Source: Aquila chrysaetos chrysaetos
Taxonomy: Eukaryota > Chordata > Aves > Accipitriformes > Accipitridae
Length of the DNA stretch: 64,000 bases
Reading direction: 5' to 3'
Assembly: GCF_900496995.4 (NCBI RefSeq)
Contig: NC_044029.1
Coordinates: 13,206,001 to 13,270,000 of the forward strand
A program made the position numbers and the translations under genes. Each line of letters starts with the position of its first letter. The first letter of the stretch is position 1. The notes beneath the pieces were generated by a model. That model was not told the origin of the DNA. It saw nothing but the letters and a program-made list of their open reading frames with translations, and ran no database searches. Shown here piece by piece: positions 10,701-20,110 of the stretch.

Positions 10701-13700
10701 ATACAAAGAATTTGAAAAGATAAATTTTAGTTTCTAGAAGCACTGAGGAACTGGCACTGTCAATCAGGTTTAAAAAATTACTAAAAAACAAGGTTTAGCT
10801 CTGAGACCTTTTCCAGTCTTTTAAAAAAGCTTGTTCTGATACTGTTCATGGGTATAGGACAGATTGTTCTTAATTTGCAGCTTGTGTATGGTGATCCCAA
10901 CTACAAATAACAACAAAGAGACAAATTATGAAAGTCAGAAGTTGGCAGTAAAACTTAGCTGAGCAGCGTCACCAATGACATGGGGGGAAAAAACAAAAAA
11001 AAAAGAAAAATTATCAGTGTAATAGTATAGCCTTTTGGTTTTGTTTGGTTTGGATAAGGCCTCGATTCTCTCATAACATGTCATTTTTGTCATCAAAAGC
11101 CTGCAGCACCACAAGGTGGCAGTAAAAAATTACTTATTGCATCATTTTTGACACCTGGTTATGTAAACAGTAAATACACCTATTGTACCAATGTTGAACT
11201 TATGCAAATATCAAACCTATCTCATCTGTTATAAAAATGACACGTATGGTCAAGTTCTAACATTTGTGTGAAAAAAGCACTAGCATTAGTCAAACAATTA
11301 AATCATCTTAACTCAGGAATTATTAATTTTAATTTGCAACGTATGCAAAGTTGTTCACAGTAGAAAATTCTTTAAATACGTAGAATAATCAACCATTTCT
11401 CTTCCACCTGGCAATCAAAATCCTTGAAATAAGACAGAAGAACTGGAACATTATCCTCATTTAATTTACCCTATGGTACAGAAAAATAAAAATGAAAATG
11501 AGAATGGATTGTGATGAATCTGCTTGCTTCTACCAAATACAGTAAAACTACGTGCCAAGTAGAGTCCTCTGCTGAGCCAGTTAGTGGTATAATCTGCCTC
11601 TTCAGGAATAAGAGTGAATACTTCAAATCTTGCTTCTGTCAGAGGCAGTTGAGATTCATTCAATGCATTTCATACAAGAATCAGCTTCTAAAATGTTATT
11701 GGATATAAATGATTGCCCAAGCAGAAGGACATGGTGAGGGTCAGACTGCAGAGAATTTTTTTTTGCTGAAATCAGCCAGAATTTCCTCTTGTATTTTCTT
11801 TGTTGAGTGTGCAAGTGTCAACTCATCCATCATTTCATTTTTCCTATGCCTAGTCACCTCTAGTAGCCACAAGTAGTGTGGGGAGACATCTGACTTTTCC
11901 AAATCCCAATCTTCAGTGTTAACTTCAAGTGTAGCTACCCTCCCCCGTAAGGGCTGAGTCGGGTAGAGAATCACACTTCCAGCCAGAGATGTGCTTGATA
12001 GCATGCACAAGTAGGTACTTGTCAGCCTCGTATCAAGAGAACCTAACATCAGTTCCTCATGCATTGGTTAGAATTTCCATAACCTAGGCTGGGTCATTTG
12101 CTAAATACTATCTCTGGTTTCGCTCAATAGATGTTTCCACATCATATGACTACAGAATGATGTGCTTCCCCTGAGTATATCACAGGATACTAAGGAGTTG
12201 CTCCACACTCCCATCTCTGTGTTTGTCAGATAAATTATTCTACATTTTAAAAATCTTTACATGTACGACAACACTAAAACTTATCTTCAGTTGAAATCAC
12301 CATCTACAGTAAATCTTATTATTTATAGAAAGCTATAAAGACTGTGTTTCCCAGAATGCTTTAATAGACAGGAGAGGTCTAATCCCCATCCCGCTGGCAT
12401 CGGCATGGAGATTCGTGCTCCCTTCCTGGCATTTAGATCAGGTCTGAGAAGTGCAGACGGCTTTGAGTGGTACTGAAGAGCCGCTCTAATCCTGCTGCTC
12501 TGCGCCTGACAGGCTGCAAAATGAGAGTCGGGTACTTGGCTGCCCTCCCCACCGGGCTGCTGCTAATGAGCGACAGCTCTTTGCGAGGACCCATACGGCT
12601 GGTTCATCAGCAGTTGCTAACGAACTTTGTTTCAGGCTCTCTAAGACTGTCGATGGCGCAGACCCTTCGGACCTTCTACAGGACGCATCAGGCCCTTCGT
12701 GACCAGGATGGTTTTTTGGAGTTGAAAGCTGGAGGTACAGTCGCTGCAGATGCTGCCAGCTCCAGACCACAAGGACAGATCACGAAGACAACCAGTGCGC
12801 CAGCTTTTCCAAAGACTGTCTCTGCTTTGATCTAGAGGAATAAGAGAGTTATTTTCTGAAATTAAGGATGACAGAATGGCCTGTGGCAGAGCAAAACAAA
12901 ATAAATAAACCTGAACAGAAGAAAAGCTGTTCAAAAGGTGTGTAACTCTGCAGTGCGTTTGGCTCCTGCCTTGCTCAGAAGGTAAATGAAAATAGTATGG
13001 AGAAATGGCTAGGTGGTTTAATTTTTTTTCTTTTTTAACATTTACATTGGGGGAGCGGGGGGGGGCAGTAGTAAGAGAGGAAATACAAATTGCAAATTGC
13101 TCCAAGGAACAGAATTGACATTTTTTCAAAGAGAATCCCCAAAACTACAAGGCCTTAAGCAGATGTATTTTCCCCTGGGTTTGAATCATAGGCAGCTAGA
13201 GATTAGAATTTGCATGTCCTGAAGCTGTTTGCCTCTCATGATGGTATATGACAGAATAAGGAGGGGGGGTTGAGTGGGGAAAGCCTTGGGTTTGTTTCCT
13301 AAAAATTCAACACCTGAGTCTGGGTTGCTAACCAGGACATTCCATGAAGTTGACGCACACCAGGGATGGTTTCTGAAAGGGCAGAGGAGCGCAGGGACCT
13401 TCTGAGTACGGCCTCAAACCCTGACATTTTACCACAACCAGGTAGTCTGTGGCAGGACTACTGGGATAGAACTGGAGGCTGCAAGATCGATTGCCCAAGT
13501 GCAGATCTCACCTTTAAACTGGCTTTTGACTCCCCTTTTCTTCTAACTTGCAGACTCAGACAAAGGGGCAGAGGCTGGTGGCTCTCGCTTCCACGTGCTC
13601 ATCCATGACAGCATGGATCCACGCTCCTCTAAAGTATGGTCTGCAGCGAGTGTCCTGGAAAATCTACCCCTACGCTTTCATATGCGATCATCATAACAGA

Positions 13701-14388
13701 TTTTGTCAAACACTTCCAATGCAACCCCATAAATCCCAGATTACCACTGATGCCTTTGATTCATGCAGACACCAGCTGAAACAAATAAACAGGATTTGGA
13801 TTCTATTATAAAAATGGCAACTTCTCCTTTCAGTGGGGTGTGCTGAAAGAAGTAGCTTTTTATCTTAATAGTCATGAGCTCTTCCATGTAATATTTATGA
13901 AAGGATGTGTTTTAGGCTATTCTGTACTCCCAGATGAGAGGTGCTTGAAAAAAATTAAAAAGTAATTATGTGCGTTGTCACCAGGCGTTTGGGAATATAG
14001 TATGTGTTACAACAGGCAGAAAATGTGACTTAACCCTTCAATAACTGGCCTTTTTTCCCTGCATGAATAATACCTTTGCAATAAGAAGAAAATTTGAGAC
14101 GGAGGATAGATTTAAGGATATATGAAAGATGTTGGCAATTTATGTATGTTCTATGAAAGGAAATAAAATTTTCAGTGCTAATATCTTCTCCAATGCATAG
14201 TTTTAATGATGATGAAAGCTTTTATTAGTAGTATTTTTTTTAATATATTTCCAGGTGTTTCAAAATGCTTCTTGTCCCCTGGAAATGTTAATTAGATTCT
14301 TCCACAGGAAGATGCGTAACTTCTACCTGGCCCGGATTTGTCTCCCTGTAGTGCTGTGAAGAATCAGGGAAGGGCAGAAGTAGATGTT
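7701..14388. other. Gene-free unique DNA
   Basis: No supported gene. A G9 run lies at 7982-7990 and an A-rich tract near 10980-11015. Overlapping open frames occur on both strands at 9110-9814 (147 codons minus, 163 codons plus). A more GC-rich patch at 12370-12840 also has overlapping frames on both strands. None resembles a known protein. A CTCF-like motif at 11109-11122 is listed separately. Confidence 0.55.
11109..11122 (+). promoter_or_regulatory. Predicted CTCF binding motif
   Basis: CCACAAGGTGGCAG matches the vertebrate CTCF core CCACNAGRKGGCRS at every position. It is the only full match noticed in the window. Motif matches occur by chance in large genomes, so occupancy is unproven. 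Confidence 0.45.
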
Positions 14389-14974
14389 TGTTGTGGTTTA
14401 ACTCGGTAGTTAAACCTACCAGGTTTAACTGGTAGGCAGCTCGGCCCCACACAGCCTGTTTCTCGCTCCCCTCCGGTGGGATGGGGAGGAGAATTGCAAA
14501 AGTAAAATTGAGAAAACTCTAGCAAAAGCTGTGCATGCAGACAAAGCAAACCAAGGAATTCATTCCCCACTTCCCATGGGCAGGCGGGTGTTCAGCCATC
14601 TCCAGGACAGCAGGGCTCCATCGCGCCTAACGGTGACTTGGGAAAACAAACATCAGAACTCCAAATGTCACACCTTCTTCCATCTTTTCCCCACCTTTTA
14701 TTGCTGAACACGTTATATGGTCTGGGACATCCCTTGGGTCAGTCGGGGTCAGCTGTCCCAGCTGTGTCCCCTCCCAAATCCTTGTGCCCCCCCAGCCTGC
14801 TCGCTGGCAGGGCAGCGTGAGAAGCAGAAAAGACCTCGATGCTGTGTAAGCACTGCTCAGCGATAACTAAAACCTCCCTGTGTTATCAACACTGTTTTGG
14901 TCACAAATCCAAAACATAGCCCCATACCAGCTACTATGAAGAAAATTAACTCTATCCCAGCCAAAACGAGTACA
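14389..14974 (-). mobile_element. Solo ERVL-type LTR, avian, minus strand (586 bp)
   Basis: On the minus strand the element starts TGTACTCGTTTTGGC, continues with a block resembling GGGATAGAGTTAATTTTC, and ends in AACCACAACA. I recognise this as a common bird ERVL LTR. The flanks are ATGTT (14384-14388) and ATGTG (14975-14979), a 5-bp target duplication with one mismatch; 5 bp is the ERVL value. A TATA-like AATAAAAGG on the minus strand is at about 14694-14702. Compared with the family as I remember it, this copy lacks about 34 bp between 14519 and 14523, which would hold the polyadenylation region. The U5 end carries an unusual pair of hairpins. No internal retroviral sequence adjoins, so it is a solo LTR. 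Confidence 0.85.
14395..14436. repeat. Two abutting perfect hairpins at the LTR end
   Basis: GGTTTAACT (14395-14403) and AGTTAAACC (14408-14416) form a perfect 9-bp inverted repeat with a CGGT loop. CCTACCAG (14415-14422) and CTGGTAGG (14429-14436) form a perfect 8-bp inverted repeat with a GTTTAA loop. The two share two bases. Other copies of this LTR, as remembered, have a single GGTTTAAC..GGTAGG stretch here, so the extra arms look like a local fold-back duplication. Confidence 0.75.
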
Positions 14975-17432
14975 ATGTGGTCAAGAGATATTAATGTTAT
15001 TAATATTTACTACTATGGCAGGTTCAGACCGCTGCAGACAAAACCAACTAGTGTCACCAGTCAGGAATAACTACAGCTGTGGCTCTTCATAGTTTCTTTC
15101 AGCTGCATGTCCTTCAACACGCACGTCTTTCATGTTTCCTTATGTGCAGTCCTGTGGCTCCCTGGGTCTCTCTCTGCAGGACTGTCTGGTTCTGGCAGCT
15201 TCATGAAAAATCTGATAATATCAAAACCCAGCATGGATGTGGGTGCTTTAGCTCACGTCCAGCTGGTGGGTTCATGCTGCCCAGCTGGTCTGCAGAGGCT
15301 CAGGATCTCCCCATGGCTTCTCCCCACGTGCTGCATGCAGCAGCTTCTGAAAGAGTTGTACCATGCAACACCCATTGCAGAAGCGGAGTGGGGAGTGGGA
15401 TGTACATTTTCTGTCCTTGAGTTTTGACTGGAATCAAACCAAGTTGCAGAGCTGCAAAGCAACAGATTGAGATGACAAGGGAACAATACTGAGGCCATTT
15501 CTGCACAAACTGTTCATCTAGACATAGCCTGAAAATACATCAGACTACGCTAGGATCAGCTTCTCCACTTCTGTCGGAACAAGAGTGCTATTTACTGGGC
15601 AGTTCGTTTTGAGACCAGGCTAATTATTGAACAAACTTTGAGGAGAAAGACAAATGACATTTATCCCAGCAAAACACAGGCTAGGTAATTGATTGCAGAA
15701 TTGGAAACAAAGAAAAGAGAGAAAAGAAGGGGAAATAAAAAACAAAACAAACAAAAAAAAAGGGGGGAAAAGGGGGAAAAAAGAAGAAATACAATAAAAA
15801 AGAAGAAAAGAGAGGAGAGAAGAAAAAAATATAATGAAGTACCTGTCAATTCTGACCTGAGGTGATAGCTCTGTTCTCCAGTTTCTCTTTAGGATCCTTT
15901 TCCAAGGCATCACTCAGATATTTGGTTGAAGAGAACTTCCAGCAAGAATTTCTCTGTCACAGTGTTATCATTGAGAACTGATTGTTTCTTTTGATTAAAA
16001 TTCTTATTTATACTATTGCTCAATAAATAACCAGGGGTACAGGTGGGTAGCTGCCAGTACCCCAGTGCTCTCTGTTCCTGATACTCAATTAGGAGAAAGT
16101 ATTGCACTCCAGTATCAAGTGATTTCATTCCTATCTCAATCAGAAAAGGTGATCTGTTGGTTATATGTGTCAGTAGCACTGCAAAGAAAACACTGTCAAG
16201 TTTGTTTTCATGATCAGGCAGCCTGGTTCTGACTGATACCTAGTCTCTAATGCAAACGCATAGAGGGTATTTCTTTCATTAGACCCCATACATCCATCAT
16301 GCTGGCTAAACTGGCCTATTCTTTGCAGCCCAGACAATTCCTTTAGCTTGTTACAGAATTTCAGTAATCACATATTTTGCAACACAAGTAATACCTAAAC
16401 ACCTCATTAATACCACAGTAATCAGCTTGTGCATTGAATTCACAGCCAACAAATGTGATTTATAACTAAATGGACTGGAGAGTGGGAGGACTTAGATTTT
16501 ATACTATGTTTGTTTTAGGGGGTACTCGAACAACCTTCATATACTCACCCCTCTAAAGGAAATGAAGCAGGCAGCGGTATGTTTCAAGTACTCCAAATAC
16601 GCAACAAATACAAGATTAAAGGAGTCTCCATTATGTGGAATCACAATTGTTGTTCTTGAGTGCACTGGTTTAGGCATTACAAGAGATTTAGAACTACCGT
16701 TGTCCATGTGTGCCCTTTTCCCTTCAGCATCACTTCCATGTTCTGTTTTTTTATGAAAAATAAATTCGTGAGTATAATCTGGTTAAGACATATGGTGTAC
16801 TTCAAGTACATTCCCAGTCTATCTGACTACTGGGAATCTAGGATCTAATGGTCTTTTGCAGATCAGTTTATACAGCATCAGAAGACCAGCTTGTTTGATT
16901 GGTCTTTGGATTAAGGTCAGGATCTCTCCGTTAGCAAAATTGTAGGCCTGTAATGCTGAATAAATGAGGGCTCTGAAGTCATCTACTCTAACCCAAAGTA
17001 ACATGATTAATTCTGAACGATAATTATTTGTAGTTATACATTTTTCTCAGTTGAGTTAGGGAGTTAGCTCTCTCCAGAAGACTGTAAATTAGGGATTTGA
17101 GAATGAGATCAGTATAGGGTATTAATTCACTGCAGCACTTCAGAATGAATCTATTTATACTTTGAGAGACTCTGCTGTAACCCTTTAAAGTCAGCAGGCC
17201 AAGTTCATCTACAATATGATTTTACATTTGAAATGTCATCTCTGGAAATCACTGGTGATGAAATTTGAGCTGAAACAGGTGGAAGTGCTGTAGATGGAGC
17301 ATAAGAAACTTGTGGAACTTGAGGTTTCTGAACCTCTTAAGTTATATTAAGGCTTCCTAAAAACTTTTTGCATTTCAGCTTTTGTATTCTTATCATTTTA
17401 ATACACATTTCATAATGTTGTTGTATTCAGTT
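14975..17432. other. Gene-free unique DNA with purine tract
   Basis: No gene recognised. Short overlapping frames on both strands at 15079-15506 have no family features. The long purine tract is listed separately. The rest is AT-rich single-copy sequence up to the start of the next LTR. Confidence 0.55.
15703..15829 (+). repeat. Long purine-rich (A/G) low-complexity tract
   Basis: About 127 bases are almost entirely A and G with only scattered C or T, including A9 followed by G6 and AAAAGGGGG blocks. On the minus strand it is a polypyrimidine tract. It creates an apparent 62-codon minus-strand frame rich in Phe and Leu that is an artefact of base composition. Confidence 0.8.
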
Positions 17433-17602
17433 TGTGTGGCAAGGGTTTTTTTTGGGGGGGGGGGCTACAGGGGTGGCTTCTGTGAGAAGCTGCTGGAAGC
17501 TTCCCCCACGTCCGACAGAGCCCATGCCAGACGGCTCCGAGACGGACCCAGCGCTGGCCAAGGCCGAGCCAATCAGCGATAGTGGTAGCGCCTCTGGGTT
17601 AA

Positions 17603-17612
17603 CATATTTAAG
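17603..17612 (+). promoter_or_regulatory. TATA-like box of LTR
   Basis: CATATTTAAG lies just upstream of the GC-rich transcribed-type part of the LTR and downstream of a CCAAT word (17568-17572), a usual U3 arrangement. Confidence 0.45.
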
Positions 17613-18380
17613 AAGGAAAAAAGTTGCTGGCACACACACAGAAACTGCAGCCGGAGACAGAAGTAAGAAACTGTGAGAGCCCCAGCCCTGCAGACCCCCC
17701 AGGTCAGTGCAGAAGGAGGAGGAGATGCTCCAGGCGCCGGAGCAGAGATTCCCCTGCAGCCCGTGGTGATGAAGACCATGGTGAGGCAGGCTGTCCCCCT
17801 GCAGCCCAGGGAGGTCCACGGTGGAGCAGATCTCCACCTGCAGCCTGGGGAGGACCCCATGCCGGAGCAGGTGGGTTCCCGAAGGAGGCTGGGACCTCGT
17901 GGGAAGCCGGCGCTGGAGCAGGCTCCTGGCAGGACCTGCGGATCTGTGGAGAGAGGAGCCCACGCTGGAGCAGGTTTTCTGGCAGGACTTGGGACCCTGT
18001 GTAGGGACCCACGCTGGAGCAGGCTGTGCCTGAAGGACTGCAGCCCGGGGAAGGGACCCGCGCTGGAGCAGTTCGTGAAGAACTGTGCCTAGGGGAAGGA
18101 TCCACGTTGGAGAAGTTCGTGGAGGACTGTCTCCCGTGGGAGGGACCCCACGCTGGAGCACGGGAAGAGTGTGATGAGTCCTGTCCCTGGAGAGGATGAA
18201 GCGGCAGAGATAACATGTGATGAACTGACCCCAACCCCCATTCCCTGTCGCCCTGCACCACTGGAAGGGGGTAGGTAGAGAATCCGGGAGTGAAGCTGTG
18301 CCTGGGAAGAAGGGAGGGGTGGAGGGAAGGTGTTCTGAGATTTGGTTTTATTTCTCATTACCCTACTCTGGTCGATTGGT

Positions 18381-18386
18381 AATAAA
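18381..18386 (+). terminator. LTR polyadenylation signal AATAAA
   Basis: A canonical AATAAA in the downstream part of the LTR, with T-rich sequence following it. The inverted relative at 30 kb retains the same signal at 30188-30193. Confidence 0.55.
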
Positions 18387-18739
18387 TTAAGTTAATTTTC
18401 CCCAAGTTGAGTCTGTTTTGCCCATGACGGTAATCGGTGAGTGATCTCTCCTGTCCTTATCTTGGCCCATGAGCCCTTTGTTATATTTTCTCTCCCCTGT
18501 CCAGCTGAGGGGGCAGGAGTGATAGCACAGCTTTGGTGGGCACCTGGCATACAGCCAGGGTCAACCCACCTCAGGTGTTTTTCTCTAAAGAACACATTAT
18601 AGTGGAGCAATAAAAGTTACAGTACTTTTTGACATTTTGTCTCCTGGAATGGAAAAAACATTTGACCAGAACTAGTTGAACACATGTTCAACTGCCTATG
18701 CAAAGTAGGGACAACATTGAATTCAGCCTATGTGGCTCA

Positions 18740-19135
18740 GAACTTTTTCCAGATGGGTCTTAAAAAACTTCAAGGACGGAGATGCCGCAGGCTGCTCTGC
18801 AGTAGGTTGCTGTCTGGGCAACCTGCTCCACTGCTTGACGTTTCTCATGGGGAATTTTTTTTCCTTACATTCACATGGAACCTCCCCTGTTTCAGTTTAT
18901 GAATACTGTCTCTTGTTCTCTCACCATGCACCTCAGTAAAGAGCCTGGCTCCATCTTCTCACTAACCTCCCATGAGGTGCTCAGCAGCTGCTGGTAGTTC
19001 CCCCCGAAGCCATCACTTCTCCAGGCTGAGCAAGCCCTGGTCCCTCAGAGCCTCCTCACAGGGCAGGTGCTCCAGCCCTGACCACCTTGGTGAACCTCCA
19101 CAGAGCTTGCTCCGTTTTGTCAATGGCTGTTGTCA
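18740..19135 (-). mobile_element. CR1 LINE fragment (3' part of ORF2), minus strand
   Basis: The plus strand reads like the reverse complement of avian CR1: GATGGGTCTT...CAAGGACGGAGA, TGGGCAACCTGCTCCACTGC, AACCTCCCCTG, CCATGCACCTC, CTTCTCCAGGCTGAGCAA and GTGCTCCAGCCCTGACCA appear in the correct order. The sense strand is therefore minus, and the piece covers the last part of ORF2 (reverse transcriptase C-terminal region) without the 3' microsatellite tail. Indels and stops break the frame. It begins about 170 bp past an LTR of opposite orientation. Moderate divergence suggests an intermediate-age copy. Confidence 0.85.
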
Positions 19136-19474
19136 GCACTGCTTCAAATATGAATTAAAAAAATTGTGTACTTGTGGGAGATCTGCATTTCAGGTAATTT
19201 TCATGCTGAGAAAAGGATTAAAAGTGTGAGGAGGCTTTTCCCCATTAGCGCAGGATACAATTGACTTACTTGATAGAGTAGAAGTTCAGATGGCTGCCAA
19301 GCCCAACCTCATTTCACGGTTCTACTTCAGATATACCAGGCCCTATATTGCTTAAGCGTTACTTCAGTAGGTTACTAACTTGAGCCATCAGAAACAATAT
19401 CCTGACTGCTGTATGGATGGAGATGATCTAACTACAATTATTGATTTACATACACAATGAATGACAAAGTAACT

Positions 19475-20110
19475 TTATATTGGATCAGAACTTAGGTCCA
19501 TCTCACCCAACATCCTCTCTTCAACAATGTCCCCAAGCAGATGCTTAGGAAAGGGTTCAAGAATGGGGATGAAACATGAGAAATCCTTAAATCCTTGTAC
19601 ATACCTTCCCTTCTTCCAGCAGTTCATGGGTGAGGGTCTTACTGTGATAGAGTTAAGCTCCAGATCCTTGTGTTTAATAAGCATCAGTTAAGTCTCCTGA
19701 ACACATTTGTTTCTCTTTTAAATGGCCTCCACAATACTCTCTGGCAACAAGTTCCAGCTTTTAGTCATGCCATGTGAAAAACAACTTCCTCGTCTTGCTC
19801 TAAGTCTTCATTTCATGAAGTTTCTTCATTTGACTGGATGTTCCCTAGTGTTGTGAGAAATAGCGAGCAGACGTTCCCCTTTCACGATCTCCATGTCATT
19901 AATGATCTGATAGTCTTCTCATGTATGTATCCCTATTCTTCCTTATTCTCTCTTTTAAACCAAATTATCAAATTACCTGAGCTCCTCTTGGATGGAAGCC
20001 ATCCTATAGGCTGGATCACCCTTTTTACACTCTTCTGTGCAGTTCTTTGTTTCAGTGATATGTGTCCTAGATCTTTTTTGAGATACTTTGTCTGGAGCTA
20101 TATTCAGCTG
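19475..20110 (-). mobile_element. Ancient CR1 LINE remnant, minus strand
   Basis: The plus strand carries old amniote CR1 words in order: TGGATCAGAACTTAGGTCCA, CCCAACATCCTCTCTTCAAC, AGATGCTTAGG, CTGGCAACAAGTTCCAGC, GTGAAAAACAACTTCCT, then CCCTAGTGTTGTGAGAAA and a TTTTTGAGATA word near 20070. These match the reverse complement of CR1 copies I know from turtles, crocodilians and birds. The copy is highly diverged and punctuated by indels, so it is much older than the fragment at 18740-19135. No coding capacity remains. Confidence 0.75.

Larger units (their letters stand above)
17433..18573 (+). mobile_element. Avian ERVL-type LTR with internal GGAGCAG array
   Basis: The element begins TGTGTGGCAAGGG followed by T8 and G11 runs (17446-17464) and ends ...CAGGGTCAACCCACCTCA. 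I recognise it as a widespread neoavian LTR. A TATA-like CATATTTAAG lies at 17603-17612 and AATAAA at 18381-18386, supporting plus orientation. Between about 17730 and 18160 it is built of degenerate 40-56-bp units, each centred on CACGCTGGAGCAG-like words (GGAGCAG or GGAGAAG near 17825, 17864, 17912, 17968, 18016, 18064, 18108 and 18154). This periodic GC-rich part leaves frames open on both strands, including 244 codons on the minus strand at 17427-18161, but they are not genes. No clear target-site duplication was found, so flanks have mutated or ends were lost. No internal viral genes adjoin it. Confidence 0.85.

Noticed and set aside
15661..15849. Hydrophobic Phe/Leu-rich small protein on the minus strand
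   Set aside because: A translation artefact of the long purine tract.
17427..18161. 244-codon minus-strand open frame, longest in the window
   Set aside because: It lies almost wholly within an ERVL LTR and antisense to it. The frame is open because of GC-rich 40-56-bp repeats, and both strands are open.
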